Of a stretch of 64,000 nucleotides of DNA, positions 1 through 8,639 are shown piece after piece. How positions within the stretch are numbered: position 1 is the first letter of the stretch; the number at the start of each line of letters is the position of its first letter. Location of the stretch: positions 1 to 64,000 of the forward strand of contig NZ_FMIQ01000084.1 of the NCBI RefSeq assembly GCF_900095695.1, in the 5' to 3' direction. Below the pieces are notes generated by a model. It had not been told where the DNA came from and searched no databases. It was given only the letters and a program-made list of their open reading frames with translations. The DNA is from Hafnia alvei. GTDB lineage: Bacteria; Pseudomonadota; Gammaproteobacteria; Enterobacterales; Enterobacteriaceae. Both the position numbers and the translations under genes were made by a program.

Positions 1-15
1 AACGGCAATCGCCAT
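1..15 (-). CDS. Start of an unidentified gene cut by the left edge
   Basis: A minus-strand ATG ends at 15 and is preceded by a good ribosome binding site (GGAGGAG a few bases upstream). Only five codons (MAIAV) are inside the window, so the product cannot be named. The 5' leader carries a perfect 9-bp hairpin at 33-56. Confidence 0.35.
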
Positions 16-32
16 CCTGGCTCCTCCGTTCT

Positions 33-56
33 TTCGCCGACGTCCCTGTCGGCGAA
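33..56 (-). promoter_or_regulatory. 9-bp hairpin in the leader of the left-edge gene
   Basis: TTCGCCGAC (33-41) and GTCGGCGAA (48-56) form a perfect stem with a 6-nt loop, about 18 nt before the start codon of the minus-strand gene at the edge. No T-run follows, so a leader structure is likelier than a terminator. Role unknown. Confidence 0.4.
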
Positions 57-260
57 TCCTAGCCTGCATTCCTCTATTCGGCTGAAAAACAACGTGCCGG
101 AAAAGGTCAAACCCAAAAGACAAAAACTCTATCTGTTTTTTAGTTTAAGTCGTGGCATTTAGAGCAGTGCAAACAGGATGTTTTCACGAGGGGAGGAGGC
201 GCCAGGGATGGCGCATGCCGACCCGGCGCGGAGATGGCGTCTCGGATAAAAGCGCGAGGA

Positions 261-395
261 TTGAAGGGGCGCGCGCTGGCGCCCCTCATCGGACGCCTTC
301 GATTTAGCTATATGTGATAGCTGTTATTGATAGGCGTACGAAACCTTACACAAAGGCCTCATAAGCAAAGCGAACGAAACCTTACATTAAGGCTT
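261..395. repeat. Dispersed intergenic repeat, copy A
   Basis: A hairpin AGGGGCGC (265-272) / GCGCCCCT (279-286) is followed by TCAT and an ACGCC motif, then about 45 nt later by TAGGCGTACGAAACCTTACA (331-350). A second, related unit (GCGAACGAAACCTTACA) lies at 370-386. The same order of parts recurs at 42753-42870. It sits just downstream of speG. I do not recognise it as a named family such as ERIC or REP. Confidence 0.6.
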
Positions 396-410
396 GCTCC
401 GCGCCCCAAC

Positions 411-968
411 CTACATTGAATTTGGATTCACCGGCGGCGTAGGAGATTTATATTTCGCCAAATAATCCGGCTGGAAAATGCACATACGGATCGCGTTGCG
501 GTATTCGCCGTTGATGAAGAATTCATGGATCAGCTCGCCTTCGATTTTGAATCCTAGCTTGCTGTAAATATGAATCGCCTTTTGGTTTTCTTTATCGACG
601 ATTAAATACAGCTTGTAGAGATTGAGCACCGAAAAACCATGATCCAACGCCAACTGTGCCGCTTTGCTGGCATAACCGTGGCCTTGATGGGCAGGGTCGA
701 TAATAATTTGGAATTCGGCACGGCGGTGAATATGGTCAATCTCAACTAATTCGACTAAGCCAATTTTGACCCCGTCGTGTTCAACCACGAAGCGACGTTC
801 GCTCTGATCGTGAATGTGTTTGTCATACAGCTCAGAGAGTTCTACAAAGGCAATATAAGGTTCTTCAAACCAATAACGCATGATGCTGGCGTTATTGTCG
901 AGTTGATGAACGAACGTCAAGTCTTCCCGTTCCAGGGGGCGCAGTCTGACGTTGTTGTCGCTGGACAT
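411..968 (-). CDS. speG: Spermidine N-acetyltransferase SpeG
   Basis: SpeG transfers acetyl from acetyl-CoA to spermidine (and spermine), detoxifying excess polyamine in the cytosol. The 185-residue protein is one GNAT domain and follows the E. coli enzyme closely: [10 protein letters not shown] at the N terminus, [17 protein letters not shown], the acetyl-CoA loop around QGHGYA, then [14 protein letters not shown] and [16 protein letters not shown]. The open frame runs 25 codons further upstream, but the Met at 968 fits the family start and has a site (AGAGGA) at proper distance. The last codons and the TAG stop lie in a CTACATTGA stretch shared with intergenic repeat copy B, so the C terminus may have been shaped by the repeat. 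Confidence 0.93.
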   Translation of the reverse strand: MSSDNNVRLRPLEREDLTFVHQLDNNASIMRYWFEEPYIAFVELSELYDKHIHDQSERRFVVEHDGVKIGLVELVEIDHIHRRAEFQIIIDPAHQGHGYASKAAQLALDHGFSVLNLYKLYLIVDKENQKAIHIYSKLGFKIEGELIHEFFINGEYRNAIRMCIFQPDYLAKYKSPTPPVNPNSM

Positions 969-1029
969 GTTGATTCCTCTCACTGTCATAAGTTTCAGCT
1001 GAATAGCCGATGTAGTGAATACTACAGAC

Positions 1030-1068
1030 TGTATTATACCCAAAATAATTCAAGTTGCTTGAAGGCGG
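1030..1068. repeat. Short enterobacterial intergenic motif
   Basis: The stretch reading ATACCCAAAATAATTCAAGT, then TGC, is a sequence I know as recurring between genes in Yersinia, Serratia, Photorhabdus and relatives. Only one copy is seen in this window. Family assignment is from memory. Confidence 0.4.
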
Positions 1069-1073
1069 CAAAT

Positions 1074-1105
1074 ACAAAAATCCCCAGCCAAGGCTAGGGA
1101 TTTTG
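1074..1105 (-). terminator. Rho-independent terminator of purMN
   Basis: An inverted repeat with arms AAAATCCC and GGGATTTT surrounds a short GC core, just after the purN stop on the minus strand. A T-rich stretch follows on that strand. Confidence 0.7.
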
Positions 1106-1129
1106 TTTATTGCGACGGTGAGGCGTCGT

Positions 1130-1768
1130 TTAATCTGGCGCGTACCCTTGTGGGGGTAAACGAATGCCGTCTAACCACGCAGCATCGTCTTTAGCCTTTA
1201 AGCGTCCATCAATAAACCAGCTTACAACCAGCGGGTAGATGGAATGCTCTTGCACCTGGACGCGCTCGATAATTTCATCTTCGCTGTCATGTTCGAAAAT
1301 CGGAACTTTGGCCTGCAGAACAACCGGCCCGCCGTCAAGTTCATCAGTGACAAAGTGCACCGAGGTGCCATGCTCTTCATCACCGTTGCTCAGCGCCTGC
1401 TGGTGCGTGTGTAATCCCGGATATTTGGGCAGCAGAGAAGGGTGGATATTGAGCATCCGCCCTTGGTAATGCTGAACAAAACGCGGAGATAAAATACGCA
1501 TGTAGCCCGCTAAAACCACTAAATCAGGCTGATAGCCATCGATCTCTTGCATTAATGCCAGATCAAAAGCATCGCGGTCGGCATAGGATTTGGGGTCTAG
1601 ACAGTGCGTGGGAATAGCGTCCTGTGCCGCACGTTCAAGCCCATAAGCGTTTGCCTTATTGCTGAACACGGCGCTGATGCGTCCACGAATGCGCCCATGG
1701 CTACAGGCGTCAATTAACGCCTGTAGATTGCTACCGTTGCCGGAAATTAAAACGACGATGTTTTTCAT
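1130..1768 (-). CDS. purN: Phosphoribosylglycinamide formyltransferase PurN
   Basis: PurN uses 10-formyltetrahydrofolate to formylate GAR in the third step of de novo purine synthesis. The protein has 212 residues, the usual size. Visible landmarks are the N-terminal VVLISGNGSNLQAL phosphate-binding loop and the catalytic trio N107, H109 (NIHPSLLPKYPG) and D145 (ELDGGPVV). It starts 12 nt after purM and is the second gene of the purMN operon, followed by a terminator. Expression should follow the PurR-controlled promoter ahead of purM. Confidence 0.96.
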   Translation of the reverse strand: MKNIVVLISGNGSNLQALIDACSHGRIRGRISAVFSNKANAYGLERAAQDAIPTHCLDPKSYADRDAFDLALMQEIDGYQPDLVVLAGYMRILSPRFVQHYQGRMLNIHPSLLPKYPGLHTHQQALSNGDEEHGTSVHFVTDELDGGPVVLQAKVPIFEHDSEDEIIERVQVQEHSIYPLVVSWFIDGRLKAKDDAAWLDGIRLPPQGYAPD

Positions 1769-1780
1769 TGGCTCAGTCGC

Positions 1781-2821
1781 TTATGCGTTGATCACAACGC
1801 GTTCGTCAGTATTTGACGCCGCGATTGCACCAATTTTCCATGCTTTTTCGCCGTGGGCGTTCATGAGCGCAATCGCAGCATCAACCTCTGAAGCAGGCAG
1901 TGCGATGATCATGCCCACGCCACAGTTGAAGGTGCGATACATTTCGTGCCGGCTAACGTTGCCCGCCTGCTGCAGCCAGTTAAAGACCGATGGCCACTGC
2001 CAGCTGGATTCATCGATAACGGCCTGCGTGCCCTCAGGCAGTACGCGCGGAATGTTTTCCCAGAAACCGCCGCCGGTGAGGTGGGCGATCGCGTGGATGT
2101 CGTGTTCTTCAATCAGCTTAAGAATAGATTTTACGTAGATCTTAGTGGGTGCCAGTAAATGGTCTGCCAGCGGTCTGCCATCCAGCTCTTCTTTGAGCGG
2201 ATCGGTATGGCTGACTTCCAAAATCTTGCGCACCAGCGAATAGCCGTTGGAGTGCGGGCCGCTTGCGCCCAGCGCGATGAGTACATCGCCCGCTTGAACC
2301 TTGCTGCCGTCAATGATTTCTGATTTTTCAACCACGCCGACGCAGAAGCCTGCAACGTCGTAATCTTCACCGTGGTACATACCCGGCATTTCAGCGGTTT
2401 CGCCACCAACCAGTGCGCAGCCTGACTGCTTGCAGCCTTCGGCAATGCCGGTGATAACGCTGGCTGCGGTGTCTACGTCTAATTTTCCGGTCGCATAATA
2501 ATCGAGGAAGAATAATGGTTCAGCGCCTTGAACGACCAAGTCATTAACACACATCGCGACCAAATCAATACCGATAGTGTTGTGGCGTTTTAAATCCATC
2601 GCCAGACGTAATTTGGTGCCGACGCCGTCGGTGCCTGAAACCAGAATGGGTTCGCGATATTTTTGTGGTAGGGCACAAAGTGCGCCAAATCCACCCAGAC
2701 CACCCATAACTTCCGGGCGGCGAGTTTCTTTTACCACGCCTTTAATGCGATCAACTAAGGCATTGCCAGCATCAATGTCTACACCTGCGTCTTTGTAACT
2801 GAGAGCGGTTTTGTCGGTCAC
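1781..2821 (-). CDS. purM: Phosphoribosylformylglycinamidine cyclo-ligase PurM (AIR synthetase)
   Basis: PurM closes the imidazole ring of FGAM to give AIR, using ATP. The sequence follows E. coli PurM almost without gaps: [68 protein letters not shown] place the start at the GTG at 2821 (MTDKTALSY, 346 residues), where the E. coli protein begins, with GGGG eight bases upstream. An in-frame ATG at 2836 would add five residues. First gene of purMN and divergent from upp, with a PurR operator about 145 bp upstream. Confidence 0.95.
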   Translation of the reverse strand: MTDKTALSYKDAGVDIDAGNALVDRIKGVVKETRRPEVMGGLGGFGALCALPQKYREPILVSGTDGVGTKLRLAMDLKRHNTIGIDLVAMCVNDLVVQGAEPLFFLDYYATGKLDVDTAASVITGIAEGCKQSGCALVGGETAEMPGMYHGEDYDVAGFCVGVVEKSEIIDGSKVQAGDVLIALGASGPHSNGYSLVRKILEVSHTDPLKEELDGRPLADHLLAPTKIYVKSILKLIEEHDIHAIAHLTGGGFWENIPRVLPEGTQAVIDESSWQWPSVFNWLQQAGNVSRHEMYRTFNCGVGMIIALPASEVDAAIALMNAHGEKAWKIGAIAASNTDERVVINA

Positions 2822-2953
2822 TGCGAAAATCCCCATGGCGGTTAGGATGAGTTCTGATATCAGGAGTACAAAGGAACCGCTAGCTCAGTAACGGTGCGGC
2901 TTGTACTTGCATCGGATAACAGAACGCACACTGAAATATTCAAAAACGCGGCA

Positions 2954-2982
2954 ATTCTAACAGTCTAGGCAAACGTTTGCGA
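2954..2982 (-). promoter_or_regulatory. purM promoter with PurR operator
   Basis: The 16-mer AGGCAAACGTTTGCGA (2967-2982) contains the perfect palindrome GCAAACGTTTGC and matches the PurR consensus ACGCAAACGTTTNCNT. On the minus strand a TAGAAT -10 lies at 2954-2959, so the operator covers the -35 region. Guanine or hypoxanthine would act as co-repressor. Confidence 0.85.
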
Positions 2983-3085
2983 GCGGCTTGTGAAGGGGAT
3001 CTGATTTTTTCCTGTAATCCGTGTAGATCTCATCTAAGCTGATCTGGATCATGATTTTAACGGTGGCGCGGAATTTAAAAGGCGT

Positions 3086-3107
3086 TATAATCTCGCGATT
3101 TTTTTTT
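3086..3107 (+). promoter_or_regulatory. upp promoter with T-run start for UTP-dependent slippage
   Basis: A perfect TATAAT (3086-3091) is followed six bases later by GA and nine T residues (3097-3107). In E. coli upp the start site GATTTTTTTTG allows reiterative transcription when UTP is high and productive starts when UTP is low. The same arrangement here suggests the same control. Confidence 0.75.
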
Positions 3108-3136
3108 GCGCTGACCGCAACCTGGGAGATGAAATG

Positions 3137-3763
3137 ATGAAGATCGTCGAAGTAAAACACCCGCTCGTAAGACATAAACTGGGCTTGATGCGCGAGAACG
3201 ATATTAGCACCAAACGTTTTCGTGAACTGGCATCAGAGGTCGGGAGTTTACTGACCTATGAAGCGACCGCAGACCTCGAAACAGAAAAAGTAACAATTGA
3301 TGGTTGGTGTGGTCCTGTCGAAGTCGATCAGATCAAAGGTAAAAAAATCACCGTGGTTCCAATCCTGCGCGCAGGTTTGGGCATGATGGAAGGCGTGCTG
3401 GAACATGTTCCAAGCGCACGTATCAGCGTGGTTGGTGTTTATCGTGACGAAGAAACTCTGGAGCCAGTGCCTTACTTCCAGAAATTAGTTTCAAACATCG
3501 ATGAACGTATGGCGCTGGTGGTTGACCCAATGCTGGCAACCGGTGGTTCTATGATTGCCACTATCGATCTGCTGAAAAAAGCCGGCTGCCACAGCATTAA
3601 AGTATTAGTACTGGTTGCTGCGCCAGAAGGTATTGCGGCGTTAGAAAAAGTGCACCCAGACGTTGAGCTGTACACCGCGTCTATCGATCAGGGCTTGAAT
3701 GAGAAGGGGTACATCATTCCTGGCTTGGGCGATGCGGGCGATAAGATATTTGGTACGAAATAA
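3137..3763 (+). CDS. upp: Uracil phosphoribosyltransferase Upp
   Basis: Upp salvages uracil with PRPP to make UMP in the cytosol. From the second of two adjacent ATGs (3137) the protein has 208 residues and begins [11 protein letters not shown] as in E. coli; GGGAG at 3125-3129 serves this start. The PRPP loop [11 protein letters not shown] is at residues 129-139 and the C-terminal [16 protein letters not shown] matches the family end. A terminator follows at once, so read-through to uraA is limited. Confidence 0.97.
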   Translation: MKIVEVKHPLVRHKLGLMRENDISTKRFRELASEVGSLLTYEATADLETEKVTIDGWCGPVEVDQIKGKKITVVPILRAGLGMMEGVLEHVPSARISVVGVYRDEETLEPVPYFQKLVSNIDERMALVVDPMLATGGSMIATIDLLKKAGCHSIKVLVLVAAPEGIAALEKVHPDVELYTASIDQGLNEKGYIIPGLGDAGDKIFGTK

Positions 3764-3769
3764 TAATTG

Positions 3770-3797
3770 AGCCGACTTGAGAGTCGGCTTTTTTTTG
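3770..3797 (+). terminator. Terminator after upp
   Basis: AGCCGACT (3770-3777) pairs with AGTCGGCT (3782-3789) and is followed by seven more T residues. A typical intrinsic terminator separating upp from uraA. Confidence 0.88.
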
Positions 3798-3833
3798 GTC
3801 TATACCCTCATGCCGATCGTTTAAGAGATACAT

Positions 3834-3899
3834 GGGGCTAGCACACCGCGGGGCGCTCAGGCAGCTAAAGCTGTTACGACCCCATCGGTGTGCTTCCCC
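3834..3899. promoter_or_regulatory. Long nested hairpin between upp and uraA
   Basis: Four helices nest in one another: GGGG/CCCC (3834-3837, 3896-3899), a perfect 9-bp AGCACACCG/CGGTGTGCT (3840-3848, 3886-3894), GGGG/CCCC (3850-3853, 3880-3883) and CAGC/GCTG (3862-3865, 3870-3873). It lies after the upp terminator and about 115 nt before uraA, with no T-run. It may be a structured uraA leader, a small RNA, or a palindromic repeat. Function unknown. Confidence 0.6.
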
Positions 3900-4014
3900 T
3901 AAAATCATGCTTAAGTGACCAGCATTAGTCTATATCCGGCATTCTTAACGCGGGTAGACCAAGCTAAAAACACAACACCTGACTATTCAATAAAATCACT
4001 TAGAGGATAAAAAC

Positions 4015-5307
4015 ATGACTCGTCGCGTCATCGGAGTAAGCGAACGCCCACCGCTTTTGCAAACGATTCCGTTGAGCTTCCAGCATTTGTTCGCCATGTT
4101 TGGCGCAACGGTGCTGGTGCCTATTCTATTCAAGATAAACCCTGCGACGGTCTTGCTGTTTAACGGCATCGGTACGCTGCTGTATTTATTCATTTGTAAG
4201 GGAAAAATCCCGGCTTATTTAGGGTCTAGTTTTGCCTTTATTTCACCGGTTATGCTGCTGTTGCCCTTAGGTTATGAGCTGGCACTTGGTGGTTTTATTG
4301 TGTGCGGTGCCCTGTTCTGCTTAGTGGCGCTGATTGTGAAAAAAGCCGGTACAGGCTGGCTGGATGTGATGTTCCCACCGGCGGCGATGGGGGCGATTGT
4401 TGCGGTTATCGGACTTGAACTGGCAGGCGTTGCCGCGAATATGGCGGGATTGCTGCCAGCCAGCGGCGCATCGGTAGACACCACTACGATCACTATTTCG
4501 ATGGTGACCTTAGGGGTAACCGTGCTGGGCTCGGTGCTGTTTCGCGGTTTTTTAGCGATTATCCCTATTTTAATCGGTGTGCTGGCAGGGTATGCGCTGT
4601 CATTTGCCATGGGCGTGGTGGATTTAACACCTATCCGTGAAGCTCACTGGTTTGCGTTACCGACTTTCTACACGCCGAAATTCGAGTGGTTTGCGATCCT
4701 AACTATTCTGCCTGCTGCGTTGGTGGTGATTGCCGAGCACGTGGGCCATCTGGTGGTGACGGCGAATATCGTGAAGAAAGATTTGCTGCGTGATCCTGGT
4801 TTGCATCGTTCGATGTTTGCGAATGGTTTGTCGACCATGTTCTCTGGGTTCTTCGGCTCAACGCCAAATACCACCTACGGCGAAAATATCGGCGTGATGG
4901 CGATTACCAAAGTGTATAGCACATGGGTAATTGGTGGCGCTGCGGTTTTGGCTATTCTGCTATCCTGCATTGGTAAACTGGCGGCGGCGATTCAGATGGT
5001 GCCCGTGCCGGTGATGGGCGGCGTTTCTCTGCTGTTGTACGGCGTAATCGGTGCATCGGGTATTCGCGTGCTGATCGAATCAAAAGTGGACTACAACAAA
5101 GCGCAGAACCTGATCCTGACGTCGATTATTTTGATTATTGGCGTGAGCGGCGCAACGATCCACATTGGTGCCGCCGAATTGAAAGGCATGGCATTGGCGA
5201 CGATTGTCGGTATTGCCATGAGCCTGTTATTCAAAGTGATCAGCATGGTTCGTGGTGAAGAAGTGATCCTCGACGAAACGGACGAAGAGCAAACGTCCGC
5301 GCGTTAA
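4015..5307 (+). CDS. uraA: Uracil:proton symporter UraA
   Basis: UraA imports uracil with protons across the inner membrane (NAT/NCS2 family, 14 membrane segments). The 430 residues align end to end with the E. coli 429-residue protein. The uracil-binding glutamates are present: E241 in IAEHVGHLVV and E290 in TTYGENIGVMA. AGAGGA lies seven bases before the ATG. Upp downstream of import traps the base as UMP, so the two act as one salvage pair even though a terminator lies between them here. Confidence 0.97.
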   Translation: MTRRVIGVSERPPLLQTIPLSFQHLFAMFGATVLVPILFKINPATVLLFNGIGTLLYLFICKGKIPAYLGSSFAFISPVMLLLPLGYELALGGFIVCGALFCLVALIVKKAGTGWLDVMFPPAAMGAIVAVIGLELAGVAANMAGLLPASGASVDTTTITISMVTLGVTVLGSVLFRGFLAIIPILIGVLAGYALSFAMGVVDLTPIREAHWFALPTFYTPKFEWFAILTILPAALVVIAEHVGHLVVTANIVKKDLLRDPGLHRSMFANGLSTMFSGFFGSTPNTTYGENIGVMAITKVYSTWVIGGAAVLAILLSCIGKLAAAIQMVPVPVMGGVSLLLYGVIGASGIRVLIESKVDYNKAQNLILTSIILIIGVSGATIHIGAAELKGMALATIVGIAMSLLFKVISMVRGEEVILDETDEEQTSAR

Positions 5308-5334
5308 TCAGATCCTTAAGATCCTCGCTCAACA

Positions 5335-5371
5335 GCCGCCAGTTTATGTGTTAAACTGGCGGCGTTTTTTT
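5335..5371 (+). terminator. Terminator after uraA
   Basis: A perfect 12-bp stem, GCCGCCAGTTTA (5335-5346) with TAAACTGGCGGC (5352-5363), is followed by seven T residues. Confidence 0.92.
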
Positions 5372-5394
5372 GCCTGTTTTGGTTTGAGGTGCTT

Positions 5395-6096
5395 CTGAAC
5401 ACGCCGGCACAGCTTTCACTGCCACTTTATTTGCCTGATGACGAGACTTTTGCGAGTTTCTATTCGGGAGAGAATTCTTCTCTGCTAGCCGCATTGCAGG
5501 GTGCTTTGCAGCAGGAGCATGGTACTTATATCTATTTCTGGTCGCGTGAGGGCGGAGGGCGCAGCCATCTGTTGCACGCGGCCTGTGCTGAACTTTCTCA
5601 ACGAGGCGAAGCCGTGGGCTATGTGCCTTTGGATAAGCGCGCCTACTTTGTGCCTGAAGTGTTGGATGGCATGGAGCAGCTTTCTTTGGTTTGCATTGAT
5701 AACATTGAATGTATCGCCGGAGAAGAAGAGTGGGAAATGGCGATTTTCAATCTCTATAATCGCATTCTTGAAACTGGCCGTACTCGGTTGCTGATCACTG
5801 GCGATCGCCCACCTCGTCAGCTTAATCTTCATTTGCCCGATTTGGCTTCGCGCCTGGACTGGGGGCAAATTTATAAACTTCAGCCGCTTGGCGATGAGGA
5901 CAAACTCTTAGCGCTACAGCTGCGTTCAAAGCTGCGCGGGTTTGAGCTGCCTGAGGACGTAGGCCGATTCTTATTAAAGCGGTTGGATCGTGAAATGCGA
6001 ACCCTTTTTATGACGTTAGATCAGCTGGATCATGCGTCGATAACGGCGCAGCGCAAGCTGACTATTCCGTTTGTGAAAGAGATATTGTCGTTGTAG
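5395..6096 (+). CDS. hda: DnaA regulatory inactivator Hda
   Basis: Hda, bound to the DNA-loaded sliding clamp, stimulates hydrolysis of DnaA-bound ATP and so prevents re-initiation. The N-terminal clamp-binding motif QLSLPL is at residues 6-11, followed by a DnaA-like AAA+ domain ending in [15 protein letters not shown] and [13 protein letters not shown] start at CTG 5395, which gives [11 protein letters not shown] and 233 residues as in E. coli, where a CTG start is established; GAGG at 5386-5389 fits it. A GTG at 5389 overlaps that site and is less likely. Confidence 0.92.
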   Translation: MNTPAQLSLPLYLPDDETFASFYSGENSSLLAALQGALQQEHGTYIYFWSREGGGRSHLLHAACAELSQRGEAVGYVPLDKRAYFVPEVLDGMEQLSLVCIDNIECIAGEEEWEMAIFNLYNRILETGRTRLLITGDRPPRQLNLHLPDLASRLDWGQIYKLQPLGDEDKLLALQLRSKLRGFELPEDVGRFLLKRLDREMRTLFMTLDQLDHASITAQRKLTIPFVKEILSL

Positions 6097-6116
6097 GGCG
6101 CTTTTAGCTTGGGCGG

Positions 6117-6153
6117 TAAGGTTTCGTACGTTGAAAATACGGGCGAAATCTTA
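6117..6153. terminator. Hairpin between convergent hda and the GNAT gene
   Basis: TAAGGTTTCG (6117-6126) pairs with CGAAATCTTA (6144-6153), nine Watson-Crick pairs and one wobble. The left arm is the reverse complement of the CGAAACCTTA core of the dispersed repeat, so this may be a repeat remnant doubling as a terminator for both genes. Confidence 0.45.
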
Positions 6154-6180
6154 CACAGAATCAACATGAGTAGTCAGTTC

Positions 6181-6759
6181 CTAATCCCGCATTTTGCTCT
6201 CAAGCCCCGCCTTCACGATTCCCCATTCATCATCAATAATACTAAACCGCACCGAGTTGCGTTTTCGGCCATCTGGCATGATACGTTCGTGGCGGATTAT
6301 TCCCTCTTGCTGAGCACCGATGCGTAAAATAGCTGCGCGGGAACGTGCGTTGTTTTCATCGGTGGTGAACTGTACGCGAACACAGTTCATCACTTCAAAC
6401 GCATAGCTAAGCAGCAGGTATTTTGCTTCGGTATTGATGCCTGAGCGTTGGAAGGAGTGGCTCAGCCACGTATGGCCAATTTCGAGTTTCCGGTTGGCAG
6501 AATCAATTTTCCAAAATCGGGTGCAGCCGACCACTTTGCGGCTGTCGGCATCGACGATAACAAACGGCATCTGACTGCCGTTTTCACGCTGTTCAAAAGC
6601 ATGGGTGAGATATTTATCAATGGATTGCGGGCTTGGAATGACCGTTAGCGTCATTTCCCACAGTTGCCCGTCTGAGGCGGCATCGATAATTGGCTGGCGA
6701 TGTTCAACCTGCAGCGGGTGAAGCTCGACACGTTTGCCTTTCAAGACGGGCTGTTCCAT
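6181..6759 (-). CDS. RimJ/RimL-type GNAT N-acetyltransferase
   Basis: A 192-residue single-domain acetyltransferase of the Acetyltransf_3 type. It opens VLKGKRVELHPLQVEHR, has the strand-loop KVVGCTRFWKID, LEIGHTWLSHSFQRSGINTE where the acetyl-CoA loop lies, and the late motif NCVRVQFTTDENNARSRAAI. Related proteins acetylate protein N termini or small amines; the substrate here cannot be read from sequence. It starts 14 nt after yfgD with GAGG upstream and is probably the last gene of a bepA-yfgD-GNAT unit. Confidence 0.8.
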   Translation of the reverse strand: MEQPVLKGKRVELHPLQVEHRQPIIDAASDGQLWEMTLTVIPSPQSIDKYLTHAFEQRENGSQMPFVIVDADSRKVVGCTRFWKIDSANRKLEIGHTWLSHSFQRSGINTEAKYLLLSYAFEVMNCVRVQFTTDENNARSRAAILRIGAQQEGIIRHERIMPDGRKRNSVRFSIIDDEWGIVKAGLESKMRD

Positions 6760-6773
6760 ATGAAAACCTCGCG

Positions 6774-7130
6774 TTAGAGAATGTCTAATACCTGCTCTGG
6801 CGGACGACCAATACGGGCTTTTTTGCCTTTAACCACGATTGGGCGCTCGATCAATTTCGGGTTGTTGATCATGGCGTCGATAAGCTGATCTTCAGTTAAC
6901 GATTCATCGGCAAGGCTAAGTTCTTTATACAGATCTTCTTTATGGCGCATCAGCTGACGAGCGGAGGTGAATCCGAGTTCTTTCAGCAGCGTTTTCAACG
7001 TTGCAGCATCGGGAGGTGTCTCCAGATAATGCACGATAGTTGGCTCAATACCTTGTTCTTTTATCAGCGCGAGTGTTTCACGGCTCTTAGAGCAGCGTGG
7101 GTTGTGATAAATCGTGACGTGTTGTGACAT
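6774..7130 (-). CDS. yfgD: ArsC-family reductase YfgD
   Basis: A 118-residue thioredoxin-fold protein of the arsenate reductase family. The catalytic cysteine is C13 in NPRCSKSR, and the C-terminal RPIVVKGKKARIGRPPEQVL carries the conserved arginines that bind the oxyanion in ArsC. No ars operon genes are nearby. The pairing with bepA (9 nt apart) is the same as in E. coli, so this is the housekeeping paralogue. True arsenate reductase activity is unproven. Confidence 0.9.
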   Translation of the reverse strand: MSQHVTIYHNPRCSKSRETLALIKEQGIEPTIVHYLETPPDAATLKTLLKELGFTSARQLMRHKEDLYKELSLADESLTEDQLIDAMINNPKLIERPIVVKGKKARIGRPPEQVLDIL

Positions 7131-7139
7131 AGGTTTTCC

Positions 7140-8639
7140 TTAGCGGCCTCCGCGTTGATACTGCTTGAAGCTTTGTTGTAGTTGGCGCAGTTGATCGATA
7201 CGCGCGTCGTAGCGCGCCTGTTTTAGGCTGCCAACCGGCATCAGGGCACTGGCGTTGCTGAGTAAGCCAATCGCTTGATCCAATTGTCCTACCAGCGCCA
7301 AACTTTCTGCGCGGGCGGATAGCTCTTCATCACGGATCCCCTGTGCGGCGCTGGCCTGAGCGAGAATGTCCCAGCCGTTGGGATCGTTTGGATGATCAAA
7401 AGTGTAGCGATAAAGAATGCGTGAAGCTTTGGCAGGCTGGTTGCCTTCAACGTAGGCATTTGCCAAGTTGATTTGTAACACGGGTTCGTTGCGGTTTTTT
7501 GCGAGTGCTGATTCTAAACGCGCGATAGCCGCCGGGGCTTTCTTCTGCTCTAAATCGATATCGGTCATCAGGTCGATAAACCAGATATTGTTTGGCTGGC
7601 TATCGAGCAACGGTTGCAGCATTTTACGCGCATCATCATATTTATTCGCTTGGCTGAACAAAATGGCTCGGCCATAGCGAGCGGCGGTTTGTTCGCGTAC
7701 GTTGCCGTTTTCCATCGCTTTAAGAACATCTTCAGTCAGGTAGGTATTTCCATCCTGCCCGCCGCTGTACATGCCTAGCGCGCGCACTTTCGCTAATAAG
7801 TAGTCTTGTGACGACTGAACGGGATGCGGTGGCATCTGGTTTGCACGGTTGCGGGTGTCGGATAGGCGGCTGTCTGGCAGGGGGTGAGTCAGCAAAATTT
7901 CAGGTGGCTTCGATGAATAGCGCGATTGATCGGACAGCTTTTGCAGAAAACTTGGCATGGCCTGCGGATCGAAACCGGAACGCTGTAGAACCTGAAGACC
8001 GATGCGGTCAGCTTCTTGCTCATTTTGCTGAGTGAAGCTGATCATATTTTGTTGGCTACCGGCTAAGGTACCGCTTAAGGCCGCCATACCCGCCTGTGGG
8101 CTGGCCATCGCGAGCAATATTGAACCCAGCGCGCCAACCCAAGTTAATGGTGCCGTACGCTGTTGCTCTTCCATCGCACGGGCTAAATGGCGCTGAGTCA
8201 CGTGGGAAATTTCATGCGCCATGACCGAAGCCAACTGGCTTTCGTTATCGGTATAACGGAATAGCGCGGAGTGTAAGACCACGTTGCCGCCGAAGAAGGC
8301 GAAGGCGTTGATTTCGTCATTGCGCACTAAATAGAAATGAAACGGCGTACGTACCGAATGGGCATGGGACACCAAACGCATCCCCAGTCCGTTGATATAT
8401 TCAATCAATAAGGGATCGTTGATAAGCGGCGTACTGGCACGGAGCTGGCGCACGTAAAAATCACCCATTGCTAGCTCTTGGTTGATGCTGAGCGTGTTCC
8501 CTGCGGTAGTACCAATGTCAGGTAGTTGGTCATCGTTTGGATCTGCTTGGCTTGGCATGGAGCCAGTCAGCAATAAACCAGCAACTATCGTCGCGATAAC
8601 CGATGTTTTAAACCGAGAAGTCATAAGAGACAGTTCCAT
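7140..8639 (-). CDS. bepA: Periplasmic metalloprotease/chaperone BepA (YfgC)
   Basis: BepA works with the BAM complex: it promotes LptD assembly and degrades stalled outer-membrane proteins. An N-terminal signal peptide ends near SQA-DP. The M48 zinc site is HEISH (H142, E143, H146) with the third ligand E207 in [13 protein letters not shown] region fills the C-terminal 180 residues. The product is 499 residues from ATG 8639; an ATG at 8624 (MTSRFKTS) would give a more ordinary signal peptide, and neither has a strong ribosome site. It leads the bepA-yfgD-GNAT unit. Confidence 0.94.
   Translation of the reverse strand: MELSLMTSRFKTSVIATIVAGLLLTGSMPSQADPNDDQLPDIGTTAGNTLSINQELAMGDFYVRQLRASTPLINDPLLIEYINGLGMRLVSHAHSVRTPFHFYLVRNDEINAFAFFGGNVVLHSALFRYTDNESQLASVMAHEISHVTQRHLARAMEEQQRTAPLTWVGALGSILLAMASPQAGMAALSGTLAGSQQNMISFTQQNEQEADRIGLQVLQRSGFDPQAMPSFLQKLSDQSRYSSKPPEILLTHPLPDSRLSDTRNRANQMPPHPVQSSQDYLLAKVRALGMYSGGQDGNTYLTEDVLKAMENGNVREQTAARYGRAILFSQANKYDDARKMLQPLLDSQPNNIWFIDLMTDIDLEQKKAPAAIARLESALAKNRNEPVLQINLANAYVEGNQPAKASRILYRYTFDHPNDPNGWDILAQASAAQGIRDEELSARAESLALVGQLDQAIGLLSNASALMPVGSLKQARYDARIDQLRQLQQSFKQYQRGGR

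Noticed and set aside
6774-7130. Arsenic resistance gene
   Set aside because: The ArsC-like protein is the chromosomal yfgD beside bepA; no arsB, arsR or arsH is near.
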